NCBI GenBank assembly: GCA_004794785.1
Contig: SJOL01009693.1
Location: 324,413-388,412, forward strand
Direction of reading: 5' to 3'
Source of the DNA: Opisthorchis felineus
Taxonomy: Eukaryota; Platyhelminthes; Trematoda; Opisthorchiida; Opisthorchiidae
DNA: 64,000 bases
Each line of letters opens with the position of its first letter. The first letter of the stretch is position 1. Shown here piece after piece: positions 11,529 to 23,240 of this stretch. Both the position numbers and the translations under genes were made by a program. The notes under the pieces are model-generated. The model did not search any database. It saw only the letters and a program-made list of their open reading frames with translations, and had not been told where the DNA came from.

Positions 11529-12330
11529 AGTATTAGGATCAGAAGTTAAGTGACACAACTTTTTGGACTTACAGACGAGTTGAATTTGTCTCGTTTTCCC
11601 GCTGACAAAACACTTCGCCTGTCTGTGAGGGCATGAATATCTGGAATGCTTTCGTCCACAGGATTCACATTTCCCAAATTTTTGAACCGATGAGTTGGAA
11701 TTACGATCTGTGAAGCGATGTATTGATGAACCTGGGGCACGAAAATTTGCTCGAGGTTTGAATTTGTTGTCTATCTGCATCCTTGAATGGTTTCTTTTAG
11801 AGTAATTTAAGAACACTACTTCATCAGTCTTTGTTACATGCTTCACATCTTCACACTGCTCACATATTTTCCGAATAGTTTGAAATTGTCGATCTGGACA
11901 GACCAGCAGCTTCTGTTGTAGCTTTGGCAATCGAATACCAGCAATGAGTCTATCACGCAGTTGGTCTTCTAGTTGGGCACCGTAGTCACATTGGGCTGCC
12001 TGTATCTGTAACTGCAATACAAAATCACGAACCGACTGAGAATGGGAGCGCATCAACATACTGAACCTAGCTCTTTCGGCTGCTACGAAGTTAATCAGCT
12101 TGAAGTATGGCATAACGTTTTTTCTTCAATGCATTTTAAGAAATATCGATTGGAGATTCAAGATATACTAAATTCTTGATCAACGTATGCGCTTGCTTGC
12201 CAACAAAATGTAGAAAATATGCCGTGAGTTTCTTATCATCCATATCGTATTTTGTAAGACACTATACGTCAAAACGTTCCGAATAATCCTCTACGTCTCG
12301 CGCAGTTGAATTAACATTTAATAGTTCCAT
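11529..12330 (-). pseudogene. gag: gag (capsid and nucleocapsid), broken
   Basis: This is the structural Gag polyprotein that packages element RNA in cytoplasmic particles. The frame starts at the ATG at 12330, has stops at 12262-12264 and 12136-12138, then shifts near 12115-12140 into the long frame that runs down from 12113. The capsid core shows phrases such as FVAAERARF, SVRDFVLQLQ and DQLRDRLIAGI, typical of metazoan Ty3 Gag. A basic linker leads to a zinc knuckle around residues 149-161 of the long frame (C-x2-C-x3-H-x4-C). A second knuckle follows directly, but its second Cys is Ser (CFVSGK) and its His is missing, so it is degenerate. Gag and protease share one frame with no gag stop between them. 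Confidence 0.85.
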
Positions 12331-12371
12331 CTCGGTAGGCGTGATGAGTAGTTTCAATAGCGACGCTAAAA
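12331..12371 (-). promoter_or_regulatory. Leader and possible primer-binding site of the Ty3 element
   Basis: Only 41 bp separate the 5' LTR from the gag ATG at 12330. Read on the minus strand the leader starts TTTTAGCGTCGCTATTG. No canonical TGG start lies directly at the LTR edge. TAGCGTCGC, three or four bases in, could be a primer-binding site TGGCGTCGC with one G-to-A change, which would suit a serine-type tRNA 3' end. That is a guess. Confidence 0.3.
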
Positions 12372-12553
12372 TGTAGTAATTGAGTTCAGCGTGTATATCA
12401 GTATGAACAAACGAACTAGAAATTCAGAATTCCGCACGGCGTAACAAGTAGCACGTATGTATTCAAATTGATGTGTGTGTACAGCACTTAGAATACTGAA
12501 ACACGAGAATAATGGATAGAGCAATGAATAGAGCATCAATCATGTTCATCACA
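12372..12553 (-). repeat. 5' LTR of the Ty3/gypsy element
   Basis: This copy is 182 bp and matches 7622-7791 almost throughout. By eye there are about 13 mismatches over 170 aligned bases. It carries an extra 12 bp made by duplication of a short ATGGATAGAGCA-like unit near 12513-12530. On the minus strand it starts TGTGATG and ends TTACTACA, the usual TG...CA form. It precedes gag, so it should hold the element's promoter, although no TATA box was assigned. Confidence 0.9.
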
Positions 12554-15500
12554 GTTGGCTTCTCTTTTTGTGCCAGTAGTACCGTAGACTTTCGAACCCC
12601 ATTCTTCCTTTTGATATTCGGGATCGTCAAACCTACACATCACTCCAATTTCCATATCGGGAACCTCAACAACCGTCTAAGTGACAAGATAGCATTTACA
12701 GGGTACAGATGAAAAAGGGGTCATATGACCAATTCATTTTCACCCCAAAATTGGCCCGATGAAAATGGAGCAAGGCTAACAGTGATGGCCAAAGAGGGAG
12801 CACGAAACGGACCTAAATGTTGCACGAGGAATAAGAGATTAAACTCTGAGTTTCAGTTCGGAAAAATAAAAGGTCTGCTCAATAAGTTTATTTCGGATGA
12901 CGGCAGTTCCGTCGCGTAATGAAATAGCTCTGTATTTCAACGGAATTTAACGGAACGAAAGCGAGAGTCGCTTGATTTGACCAGAACACACTGCGATTTT
13001 AAGTCAGTCTTTCATTAAACTTAGCCTTCTATCATTCGAACTGTTTACCCGATATGTTAGCGTGGCAGGAGTCAGCTGGAGCCATGATGAAAGATTGAGA
13101 GTTGTTTTGCACCTTTTTCGAATCTTAATCACTAACACTGAAAAACCTATATCTGACTGGTAGCCTTATGTGTTTTGGACGCCAGATTTGGTGAGATAAG
13201 ACGAAAAATGGCTACAAGAGTGGAGTGGCTTCGCTTATAGTTTGGCCTACGGTATTCACGGCACGAGATACATGAGCAGCATACAATGGTTCCAATGTAA
13301 GTGAACTAGTCGACAGTTGCGAGCTCATAACCTGTTCTGTAGAGGATCCTGGTATTTCTAACCCGATCTAGTAGCAACATTTTCTTTGTTGAAGGTCCAA
13401 AGCGCATTTAGCAAAATCACTGCTACTTCCAAAACATTGCTTGAAGTTGAAGAAGAGCAATGTGGTCCTGTACCTAATGTCGGCTAGCATGTCATCTGGA
13501 TAGAGCTTAACCCAAGTGACTTCAGTTCCCACACCATCATATCGTCAGTCATCAGGATGAGACCCAAGGTTAGATATGGCATGCACGCTAGTTCCCGGTT
13601 GATGTGAACAACGCTGTAGAATACAACTCTCTACAGACAACTCCTATGCCTCGAACGGAACTCAATGCGCTGAGTGCACGCGGTCTTTAATCGAGGGCGG
13701 ATACTGAACTTATTCAACACAGATGCCATATTTGTGTTGCGACGCTAGATCAACCAGTCTGCAGTGAAAGCGTTATTACCACTATCCGTGTGCCTACGTC
13801 GCATTCATAAGCTATGGTTCTGCTGTTTCTTGATCACAACCGCAATACCGAACACTGCGCTACATGTAGATGGTGCGTGTTTTACTACAAGTACAGTCAG
13901 CCTTAAGGAGTGGGCTTTACAGCCCGACTACCCGGATCCATTAGGCTGTGGGCTTTCCTCCCTCCAAGGCATCCACGACCGTCTACACTAACTGAATCAG
14001 TGACTTGGTCACACCTGACTGCTCCAGTCATGTCCCACCCGTCAGGCCCACACAAATATCCTGAGACTAAAACGTTTGTTTATTCTCACAATCATTCTCA
14101 CGTCGAACGTTCACACGTGTTCTGTACAGAGAACCACCAGACTTTTTCGATAAAAGAACAAATTTCCTGGTCTCTGTGATGGCACAGCTGCAGTTTTGCC
14201 AATTTTCTGGTTGCTAGGCCCCTGGAAACTGTGGATGGCAATATCAGTATTTTGAAAAAGGGCACATATCCGTCTGTTCCATCTGTCATCCCAGGGGAAT
14301 ATAGTTTCACTCATCTGTTTTGTCAGTCAAGTTTACTAGCATTCTGGTAGGGGTAACCCAACTGCTTGCCTAAGAGTTCATATTGCTATAAGCTGACGTA
14401 ATTAAAAGGAAGCCGATTCTCTGTTGTCGTCCGTGCTTCCGGGTTGCAGTTTTGAGTTAACCGAGGTAGAATGAAGAGACTCATCAAGTTCTTGGTTCTT
14501 TTTGTTTAGGTTGGTCGATAAAGTAATTCCGACATTATGCCTATCGGGACTAGTTTTCGATTTCACTTACGAAAGCAGCAACAAGAAATATAGGATTATA
14601 CGCCATAATTTTGGTCATATTTTACGAATGACCTGGCTCTCCGTTATCGACAGCGCGGCCTCCAAGTATGGCGCTGCAAACAGTTTTTAAAAATAATAAA
14701 ACAGTTTATTCAACCACCAACAGAAACGGATAAATGGCCTGTAATTTTACGGATTTTGGGCGGTTCCATGCGACTGTAAACATCGGTACATGCGTCCATT
14801 CCAACTGAATCGCGGAGCACTGATTAAGAATTAGCTTCTCTGACAATGTCTTTTGATCCCTTTTCTGAGTAATTTTCAGAAGATCAGTCTGATTAGAGAT
14901 TCCAAAAACGTCCATTTTACATATCAGTTGACCAACAAGGTCGTCGAAAACCATTACAAACACGCAAGATCGCTTACAACGCCCTGATGAACAATGTTAC
15001 CGCCTTCTGATCCAATCACTTGTGAAAAAACAATGTTTTGAAATTTGGTTGCCCGGTTTATAGACTCGGTACGGTCGCTGCTGAGATTATCCTTAAGGTG
15101 ACTAACGGTTGGCTTCGTTGTAACCGTGCAATGGGGCATACGGAGAAAAGTGGTATATTGGCGCCAGGTGATGCCTACCTTGCAGAAATATGGTCCCACG
15201 GCGCATGACCGGTTACTGCAAAACATGACACTGGTGGAAATATCCCTACCTCCAAGTGGGAAAACTGAAAGTGACTGGGCAAAGTTAAAGTGTAATAATG
15301 CATGTCACAATATTGTCCATCTAACTAGTTTGTCATGATCAAATATGGATCAGTAAAATATCCAAGACAAATAGCAAAAGTCTCGGGTTCTGACAACAAT
15401 ACTGTACGATGCATATCTCCATCTTTTTCTCGGAGAATTTCAAGAAAGATCTTGACAACACTCATATTCATGTGAAGTTTCGTTAAACGGTTGCAAAAGG

Positions 15501-16444
15501 TAGGGACGATGGTTCGCAATCCCATTCATCCGTAATAAGAAACACTTCGGCACTGCTCTGAATTGGTTCCTCAAGGACGAAGTGCTATGCAAGTTTTCGA
15601 CGGTGTAAGTATACAAGACGCACTGAGATACACCAAAATCTTAAACCTCCTTTCCCGTAGACCAAGTTGAATAGAGCTTGAACAACTTGTGACATTCCGA
15701 TGAGAATGAGTACAACAGGAAATATTTTTGGCGGGCGTAGAGTCAAAGGATGGTTTCAGGCATCAAATTCATCGATGAGGGATATGAGCGAACTGCAGTA
15801 GCTGCCACGAGCACACCATATCTCCCTAATATTCTTTCACATCCTACGAAAAAACACCTGAAAGTTGGCTAGTTTATTCCCCAGGAGGGAGCCATACAGT
15901 TGTAGTGAGTTTCGCCATGCGCTTGTGTACCCAAACCCACTTTCACACAAAAGTAGCCGATATATGAGTGCGTATTTTCGTGCATTGATTTGCCTTGCTT
16001 AGGCAGTAACAGTGAGGCCTTCCAGTCTGAATATGGGATGAGATGAGTACACGGCTTTCAATATTGTTAAATGCTTCAGATGAATCAGTAGCAACTGCTC
16101 GTCTTCTAACTAGTCACCATGCACTCACAACTTGTCACATCTATCGGATAAATATCTTACTCGTTCCATTAGATAACCTTGGTTCTCCATTATTTTCCTC
16201 CAAGATCCACTTTGGTTCGTAATTTTTGAAACTCCAGTCTTACTTGAATTCATTACTCATGTCCATTTAAGAGTACTTCCTGAAGTACTGCGCTTTCTAA
16301 AAATGGCACACTAGTTTGAGTGAAGTGAGTGAATTTAAGTAAGAGAGGTAGGTAACGTCTAGCATACTTATGGATATTTTGACCATCAGTTTGTTCGCTG
16401 AGCTGAATAACTCGGTTGGAACACGTGCAGTGCAATTTGTGGGT
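12554..16444. other. No supported gene between the Ty3 element and family B repeats
   Basis: There are only short open frames in conflicting phases. I see no repeat beyond chance and no RNA gene. Confidence 0.55.
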
Positions 16445-16565
16445 TCCACTAACACCACCCTGACGAAGTCCCCTCGACTGGTAACGGAGCGTTCGCAAAA
16501 AAATGGCCCAGCTTAGCGAACAAATCAACAGTCAGTATTACAACCTGAGCTACCAACGTAGTCTT
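16445..16565 (+). repeat. Family B repeat copy
   Basis: TGGCCCAGCTTAGCGAACAA, then ATCAACAGTCAG and CAACCTGAGCTACCAACG, match family B. The upstream hammerhead-like part is too diverged to judge. Confidence 0.5.
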
Positions 16566-16734
16566 GTGATTGCGCTTTTTCAAATTCAATTTACTCTGTT
16601 TCTCAGTCATTTTGGGTCCGGAGACGGTTTGTTTTGCAATTAGAAAACTAGTTTGATAGACTCCGGAAGGCACTTCTATTGTTAAGTCATCACCCACAAC
16701 ACTGTAGAATAGGTCGCCCATCCAAACCCAAATG

Positions 16735-16822
16735 GTGGCGACATGCTTGCAAGCCAGTTACCAAGCTCGGCGAGCAGATCAACAGCCGCTTGGTCAACTA
16801 CCCGAGCTATGAATATTCCATA
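16735..16822 (+). repeat. Family B repeat copy
   Basis: TTGCAAGCCAGTTACCAAGC, then TCGGCGAGCAGATCAACAGC and CAACTACCCGAGCTATGAAT, match the family well. The copy lies in the same orientation as the one about 250 bp upstream. Confidence 0.6.
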
Positions 16823-18067
16823 CCTTGAAGGAAAATGTCTGGTACTCTGGGTATAGGAGACTGTCTGGTGATGAAATCCTCAGTAACGCTAACCGATTTG
16901 CCGTAACCTGCCTATCCGGATGATGAAGTTCCAGGCGTATGACCTGAAAATTTTACAACATAGCAACTGCATTTTCCGCTACACCTAACATTTTCTGACA
17001 ATGAGAGTTCTTACAAGTTGGCATCGTTCTTAGACCCACATCAGCTTTTAATCCTCAGTGTTCTGTCTGCCTGATACGTCCTGACATACGCAAGTTCTGC
17101 AGTAATCAAGCGATTATATATGTTCATCTCACTAGTGAAGGATGTAGGGATGCTTTCTCCCAAGGACCATCCTCTTAAGAGACCTCTCAGGAACCAACGT
17201 GATGGTTCGTTCGGGCCAACATTGAAGCGCGCTACCACCATCATGTCCCTTGCGATTCTTTTTTGCCTTTAACAACACTCATTACCTACTTTACCAAGAA
17301 CCAGCGCCTCTCCTTAAAATGAGTCCGCCACTGAGTACATATGAGTGTACGTAATATCTAATATCTGATGTTAGTCACGATCGGTTTATGTGTCTCAAAT
17401 GATTTACGCCAAGGTGACTTTGTTAAACATATTGTACTGAACGAGTCAAAAGACAAACTGTTCGAGCGAGGTTCATTGTCAGCAAGGACTGCTTCGTGCT
17501 GTTTTAAGCGGTGATCTTTACTATGAGAATCGACTTCAAATGGCCATAGACTCAAGCTTTACGATAGTTTCGATAGGTAGGGCTTTTCCGCTCTGTTCGA
17601 TCTCCTTTTCCAATGTATTCTGCCTGACTTACTGTCCTTTAAAAGAACGAAGCAGCAAAAGCCGAGAAGTTCTCATCCGTCGAGCAACTAAGAGCCAGGT
17701 GACGTGACGTGAACCTACACTGTTCAACAGAGTTTATATAGGCCATTCATTATCAGTACACACATTAAAGTGGATTGCACTGTCTTGTAGGAATTTGAAC
17801 ATACGATCGATCAAGTTCTCCGTTTCACTACTTTACTGAAAATCTTCCCTGACTATGTCACGCCAGGAAACTTGTACCTTTAAACCACGTGACAAACGTC
17901 GAAGCATGTCCGTCCGATGCATCAGCTGACCCTTCCAGCCCGTCATGCCACCTGATTGCAGTCTTTCATTTAGTTTTTATGTAGCGCCTAATGATAGAAT
18001 CTAAAATAAAAAGATACGCGTGTGCCTTGCCGAGCACCGAAAATCTCCTTTCTCTCACGTAGGTGAG
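16823..18067. other. No supported feature
   Basis: I see nothing coding or repeated here. Confidence 0.5.
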
Positions 18068-18135
18068 GTTTCGAGTGACAACTTCTCAGAGCGAAGTTTC
18101 ACACGGCTTGTGAATTAGTTCTCCCTTAAGGCTAC
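18068..18135 (-). repeat. Family C head fragment, inverted
   Basis: ACTTCTCAGAGCGAAG and TTTCACACGGCTTGTGAATT are the reverse complement of the family C head at 18488-18545. The fragment lies just upstream of a plus-strand copy, making a local foldback. Confidence 0.45.
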
Positions 18136-18149
18136 TCAGGCATAGAGAA

Positions 18150-18480
18150 GTGATCGGCGAATTCATCAGCTGAGAGGCAGTCAACATGTGATCCCGTGAT
18201 GTGATTTCCATGACTGAAGGATGAGTGACGATATGTCTTGTCTAAGTTAGAGCTAATCGCACTGCTGATCAGCAGCTCACGGCCGTAAGGCTGTGTTCAA
18301 ACCACTAGTCGGGAGGTCGCAAGTTCAAAATACCCTGGATTTTGGTGAAATGCGCCCCGCTAATGATTACCAATAAAGATGAAACAGCTATAAATTTCCT
18401 CACGGATATTCAGCACAGACTGACTTCACTTGGAGGACGAAATCTCCATTGGGAATCCCAAAATCTTCTCAAGCTACCAA
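18150..18480 (+). repeat. Family C SINE-like repeat, copy 1 of a tandem
   Basis: Blocks shared with other copies are CCCGTGATGTGATTTCC, GAGCTAATCGCACTGCTGAT, AACCACTAGTCGGGAGGTCG with CAAGTTCAAAAT, GATGAAACAGCT, then CAGCACAGACTGACTTCACT and GGACGAAATCTCCATT. GGTCGCAAGTTCAAAA resembles a B box, so a tRNA-related origin is likely. Confidence 0.72.
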
Positions 18481-18487
18481 CCATCTA

Positions 18488-18850
18488 AAAGTAGCTCAGA
18501 GGACGAATAAATTCACACGATGAGTGGAACTTCCATCTGAGAAGTCGTCACTCCAGAAGTCAGGTAAAAGGTAACCACGTGATGTAAATTCCCTCAATGA
18601 AAGGTGAGTGTCTAGATGCGAGCTAAATATGCTACTGATCGGCCGCTGGTGTCCAAAAGGTTTATCGTTCAACTACTGACCGCAAGCTTGCGGTTCGGAA
18701 CCCCCTAAAGTTTCACAATTTGTGCACTGCTGATGATTCCCGATAGGAATGAAACAGCTATGCGGTACTTCTCGGTTTTTCGGCGTATACATCAGCTGCA
18801 GGACCAAATCTCCATTGAAATCTCTTTTATTGATCCCAAGAGCAATGACA
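18488..18850 (+). repeat. Family C SINE-like repeat, copy 2 of a tandem
   Basis: This copy follows copy 1 directly. Its head GTAGCTCAGAGG fits an A box. It holds CTGATGA (18730-18736) and GAAA (18751-18754) around TTCCCGATAGGAAT, whose ATTCC/GGAAT can pair. This resembles a hammerhead core, but stem III and a cleavage triplet are not evident. It ends in GGACCAAATCTCCATTGAAA. Confidence 0.72.
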
Positions 18851-19691
18851 GACTGAAGTCGAGTACCCATTTAGCTTGGTAAGTTTTGCTGCCTAACTGA
18901 ACATTGACATCTTGAGTGTTGATAATCGGATAATCGGACACCGGTCCTAAATATCCGTGATGGATATAAAGCTGTGCACACGATGACCGTTGTCTGACTC
19001 AGCAGCAAATCGAACAGTTGCATGCAATATCAGTCGAGACAGCTTTCAAGCTCGATAATGCACCTGGCCGCAGTTTTGTTTACACTGCACTGATGTGGTA
19101 GCTAGATGCAAGGTGATCTTGAATGACAAAGTGCGTTTAGGTTCAGAAAGGGCACCGTGTTTGCCAGACCGAACGGAGAATACGATGCTATAGTGTGTTT
19201 TAAAAGTACAAACTGTTTGACGCAATAAGGTCGCACAAGACCTTCGATGAATTCAATCATTCAATGAATTGAACTAATCAACCAAGTTGCTCTTCAAGTC
19301 TCTGTAAGGCTACTTTCGTGTGCATACCAGTGATCAGCTGTACAGGCAGCTAATCTTTGCTGGATAGTACATACAGAGAAAAGTTCTACGGTCTTTCATT
19401 CTGTCTAAGTATGATTTAACTGAATTGATGATTTACCTCTCGTTACTTGAATGTGGAGTACACGGCTGCCATCAAGGTGCATACGGATCTGACAGTATCT
19501 ACCCAGAAACTTCCGAGAATATAATTGATAGTGATTCTCTGCGATGTTGGTTCAGTTACAAAGCACAAGCTAACTCAGCTTGCAGAATGAAATCTGAGGT
19601 TTAAAGCAAGCCATCATCTTTATAATATAACTCAAAATGCTTGGGGTCGCACAAGTAATATAGTTGCTTCAGTTAGGACACGGGCAACACC

Positions 19692-19800
19692 AAACCACGT
19701 GACGAGGGCAGTATGATGAAAGGATGAATGGTACTATGTTCGTTCGAGGTAGAAATTAGTCATTTTTTGGTCAGCTGATCACAGCTGAGTTATACACTGT
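19692..19800 (+). repeat. Family C fragment, diverged
   Basis: AACCACGTGACG, GAAAGGATGAATGGTACTAT and CAGCTGATCACAGCT match the central blocks of family C loosely. Confidence 0.4.
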
Positions 19801-21211
19801 GAGTTCGCGCCATCCTGGAGATTGCGGAGTTACGTATTTCTGTTGGATCCCAGGAAGCCTCAGTATAACCATTATATATGGAGAAACTTCCATGAATGTC
19901 CTTTTTTTAAGAAGAGATTCGGTTCGGAAGGTGATTACGTCGAAATCAGAAATCTATGGACTTCATTTATGTGAGTCATGTCCCTCGTAATCCCATTCAA
20001 TACCTCCTAAAATAGCTGTGGAACAGAAACACAATCTTTTCATCGCTATAGCGAGAACCATATGTCATCGAAAATAAAAGCTTAACTTTCAGTTATTCTA
20101 TGACTAAAGTCAATCAGGGGCAGAAATATTTAGGGAAATAACCACAGTGGCGTTCAATATATTGTGATCGACTTTTCTGGACAGAATCTTTAGGAAAATA
20201 TTGTTTCTGATTTGAGCCTTTTGTTCGAAAATCAAGGACAGTTTTTCTTCTGTACAAGTGACCAGTTTTGTCCCTCACATAGGTGAATGCAAAACGCAAA
20301 ATGCAAAATACAAAGGCGTGGCAAAAAATACAGCACTGAACAGCTAAGAATATTCAGTATACAACCAGCAGAGAACTGTGATTGTTTGATCAACACGTGG
20401 ATCCAGAAGACCACCAGGTGACAAAGGGGTGAATGCAAATCAGTGACCATGTCAAGTGACCAAATGAGGTGAAAACCCTAATCAGTGCTGTTCGAATTTA
20501 CTCGTGGCTGTATTAAAAAAGCCAGCGGAGCTCAAGCGTTTGTAAGAATGAGGGAAGCAGCTGAAAACATTGCCCGTTCATGGGTTGATCTTCAAAGTGT
20601 GAGACCATCCATTAGATACTGGTAAGATTGATTATCTGTTATTCAGCACCTAAAAGGGCGAAGTGATTAAAACCCTATGAAGTGCCACCTGCTGATGAAA
20701 AGAACGTTTTCTTACTCAGAATTTTCGTCCACAGTCAGAATAACTGTGCTCTATTGTGCAGATTAACATAACTTTCGGTAAGACGAGTATCCATATTTTC
20801 AGCCTTCAAATGGACCAGCTGAATCACGAAAACGGATGTTGGCATGTCACCCGATAAAGAGGATAGGAGAACTTATCCAGGGTGGAGTTGAAAGCTGAAC
20901 AACTAAGCAGAATAAAATGCCCCCTATTTTTAGTTTCACTTCATGAAATGCACTCTGTAGCACGACCACAAAGCTATGTCTTGCCTTCATGAGCCAAAAG
21001 CTAATCCGTCGTTGTCATGAGTACGGTTTCTCTGAAGCATCATTTGCGCCCTAATCTTGCAGAGAGTGCTCCTAGGAAGTCGCTGCCTCTACCATTTTGG
21101 TTAGAATCGCCAGATGTCACTGAAAGATCGCGGAATCTGCCATGTGGATTGAGCCGTTCTTATTCACACAGCAAAATGCAGGTTATCTAATAGGATTTGT
21201 TCTTAGTAGTT

Positions 21212-21360
21212 TGAAATTTCAATCGAGACTCTGTCCTGTCGGTGAAGCCAGTCTATGCTGAAAAGCTGAGAAGCACTGTGCAGCTGTCGCATCTTTATTG
21301 CGAATCATCAGCGGTCTGCGTCCCACGAACCTTTCTGCTAGTGGCCGAGGATTAAACAAG
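21212..21360 (-). repeat. Family C fragment
   Basis: On the minus strand CGCTGATGATTCGCAATAAA, then GATGCGACAGCTG and CAGCATAGACTGGCTTCACC, match the 3' half of family C. The GAAA block reads GCGA. Confidence 0.6.
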
Positions 21361-23143
21361 AGCTTACAAGTGGTTGGCCAGCAGCTTGACAAACCCCAAC
21401 TCAGACAGCATATAGCGTCGCTCATCCTTGAATCATGGAGGGCCACGTGTTTCCCGACTCCTCCGGGAAACATGAAAACTTCACACACCATACAAATTAT
21501 TCTTCTCTTTGAGCTGCTCATATTTTATTCATACTTAATAAGAAACCGGTTGAAGGTCAAAGGTCAGTGAAATCGGGGGACCCCACTGGGGAAAAGTGAC
21601 AGAAATGAGTCGTTTCGATGTGGTTGCAGTAGGAAACAACGTAGGCGGAAGCAAATCTTCCAATTTTCTCACTGTACTGTCATAGCATTGTATATGCTTG
21701 TGGAAGAAAAAAGCTGCAGAAACATGAATTTTCGGTTGTTTTTTTTCTGCAGTTGATCTCACATTGCGTGGTAGTATAAGTGAAGAAAGTGAAACACACC
21801 GGCAAGTAGTGGGGCTGAAGCCAAGATTGGCCAACGGAAGGGAGAAGTCATTCTTTCAGCATTCCCACCTACTGAACTCCTTTTCCAGCTAAAGCTAGTG
21901 ACTGCATACTGAATTGCATGATAAATGGGGTATTGCATACTAATATTTCGTAGGCAAGAATAACTTCTCCTCAGATTTCCTGATATTGTCAACGAAGAAT
22001 CTCATGTTTCTCTGAAAGTTGAAAGTCCAATACCCTTGCCAGACTAGCTGCTTGCTACTTCCATTTCTTTTATTCAAATTTAGAAAACCCAAATAGTTTG
22101 CTTGGTTCGGGGTGACGTGCAAGTGTTCTGGCCTTTCGAGGGAAGGCATGGCGAAGAAGCCCAAGATAGTAGTCAGATGACCGAGATCGCTTTGTGGGAT
22201 GGCGGGCGTCTACAAACCAAATTGGTAACAACTCTTAGGCCACCTAAACAGAATATATAGGGTAATTGGTTAAGATCTGAACAGATGGTCACTTTTGGTG
22301 AGGGAAGTTCCTGTCCAATGCACATCTGCACAATGAGCCTTGGTAGTCCAGTTGGCTGTCCTGCGAATGTTGGCCCTATTAGGTTGCAAGTGAATCTCAG
22401 CTTGTCCAAGATTATAAGATAGACAGATGTGGTAATAAAATGCCGGCGCTTTTCGTAAGGAAGGAAGTTTTGTGATATACAAGGGACTTCGCTTATCTGA
22501 TTAGCCTCAAGAAGAATGAAGCCGATTGTAGGGTGTTGAAGGGTTTTCAGCAACTTTATGAGTAGTGTTCCTTCAAGAAGGTTGAACCTGTTTGCCCGCA
22601 CATATAACGAGTGAGTTTGAGGTTGCATTTGATGAACATTCAAGTCAACATTCAAAGAAATGTAAGTACTAGAATGCAGGCTTCCAGATACTTACGAAGT
22701 TGTAAAGTTGGCTTATTTGGCACGAGACACTCGGTGACCAGAGTCAAAATTTACCAAAGACGGTGAACCTAATCGGGTGAGACCACATTGTATACATCGC
22801 TGGGTATTCCTCCAAACAAGTTGGCTCCAAATCCATTACCTAGTATTAGCCTGGTATCCAAATTTCGTTGACTCATACGGACCTCCTACAGGTCCCGTAG
22901 CAAGAAGGAAGAAGGACGTAAAAACACGGCAAATGTATGGTACAGTAATTACACACTTGTTACATAAAGCAGTTGTCTCGATATCTGCCACAAAGTACAT
23001 TATCTTTCTCATGTGTGCTGCATCTCTCGATTTTTTTTTACCTATGCGGGATTCTCAGGACATTTTCTTTGAATTTCGGTGAGTGAGACAATGAGGAGGT
23101 ATTTCACACAGCAAGGGGATACTTTGGTCAGAGGGAAGTTTTT

Positions 23144-23240
23144 TCAAAATTTCAGCTCCCATTCAGCCGTGATCATGGTGCCAATAGCCTCGTCATCAAA
23201 CTGGATCCCGGAGGGTTGGTGCAACTCCAACGGCAGGATC
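23144..23240 (-). CDS. Candidate terminal exon of an unidentified gene
   Basis: An acceptor (CCTTCCGTAACACAG) leads into 31 codons ending in a TGA at 23144-23146. The peptide has a protein-like acidic end: GIQFDDEAIGTMITAEWELK, then F. The exon is short and lacks a clear AATAAA downstream, so chance cannot be excluded. Confidence 0.25.

Larger units (their letters stand above)
7622..12553 (-). mobile_element. Degenerate Ty3/gypsy LTR retrotransposon with a nested LINE
   Basis: This is a full-length LTR element read on the minus strand: right LTR, gag, protease, RT-RNase H, integrase, left LTR. It is about 4.93 kb, or about 4.15 kb without the nested LINE and the extra target-site copy. The gene order, the D-T-G protease, the RT motifs and the integrase zinc finger plus D,D,E residues identify Ty3/gypsy rather than copia or BEL. 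The gag capsid style and the RT motif C (QDD) suggest the metazoan Mag/CsRn1-like branch, which is inference. Lesions seen are in-frame stops at 12262-12264, 12136-12138, 11022-11024, 10959-10961, 9704-9706, 8491-8493, 8113-8115 and 7921-7923, frame changes near 12115-12140 and near 10925, and the LINE insertion. Both LTRs begin TG and end CA, but I see no identical target duplication outside them. Confidence 0.93.
18851..23143. other. Noncoding DNA with family C fragments
   Basis: Apart from the two family C fragments listed there is a small GCAAAAT-type tandem at about 20287-20312. The longest frame, 22173-22655 minus (160 codons), lacks motifs and is not called. Confidence 0.5.

Noticed and set aside
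7617..12558. Target-site duplication of the Ty3 element
   Set aside because: The flanks CCTGG (left) and GTTGG (right) are not identical, so no duplication is claimed.
20680..20710. CTGATGA near 20.69 kb, with a similar phrase near 31.44 kb, as family C
   Set aside because: Only a short CCTGCTGATGA phrase is shared. Surrounding blocks of the family are missing.
22173..22655. 160-codon open frame on the minus strand, the longest outside the retroelements
   Set aside because: No motif is present. A run of this length is expected about once by chance in six frames over 64 kb, and no splice or family support was seen.
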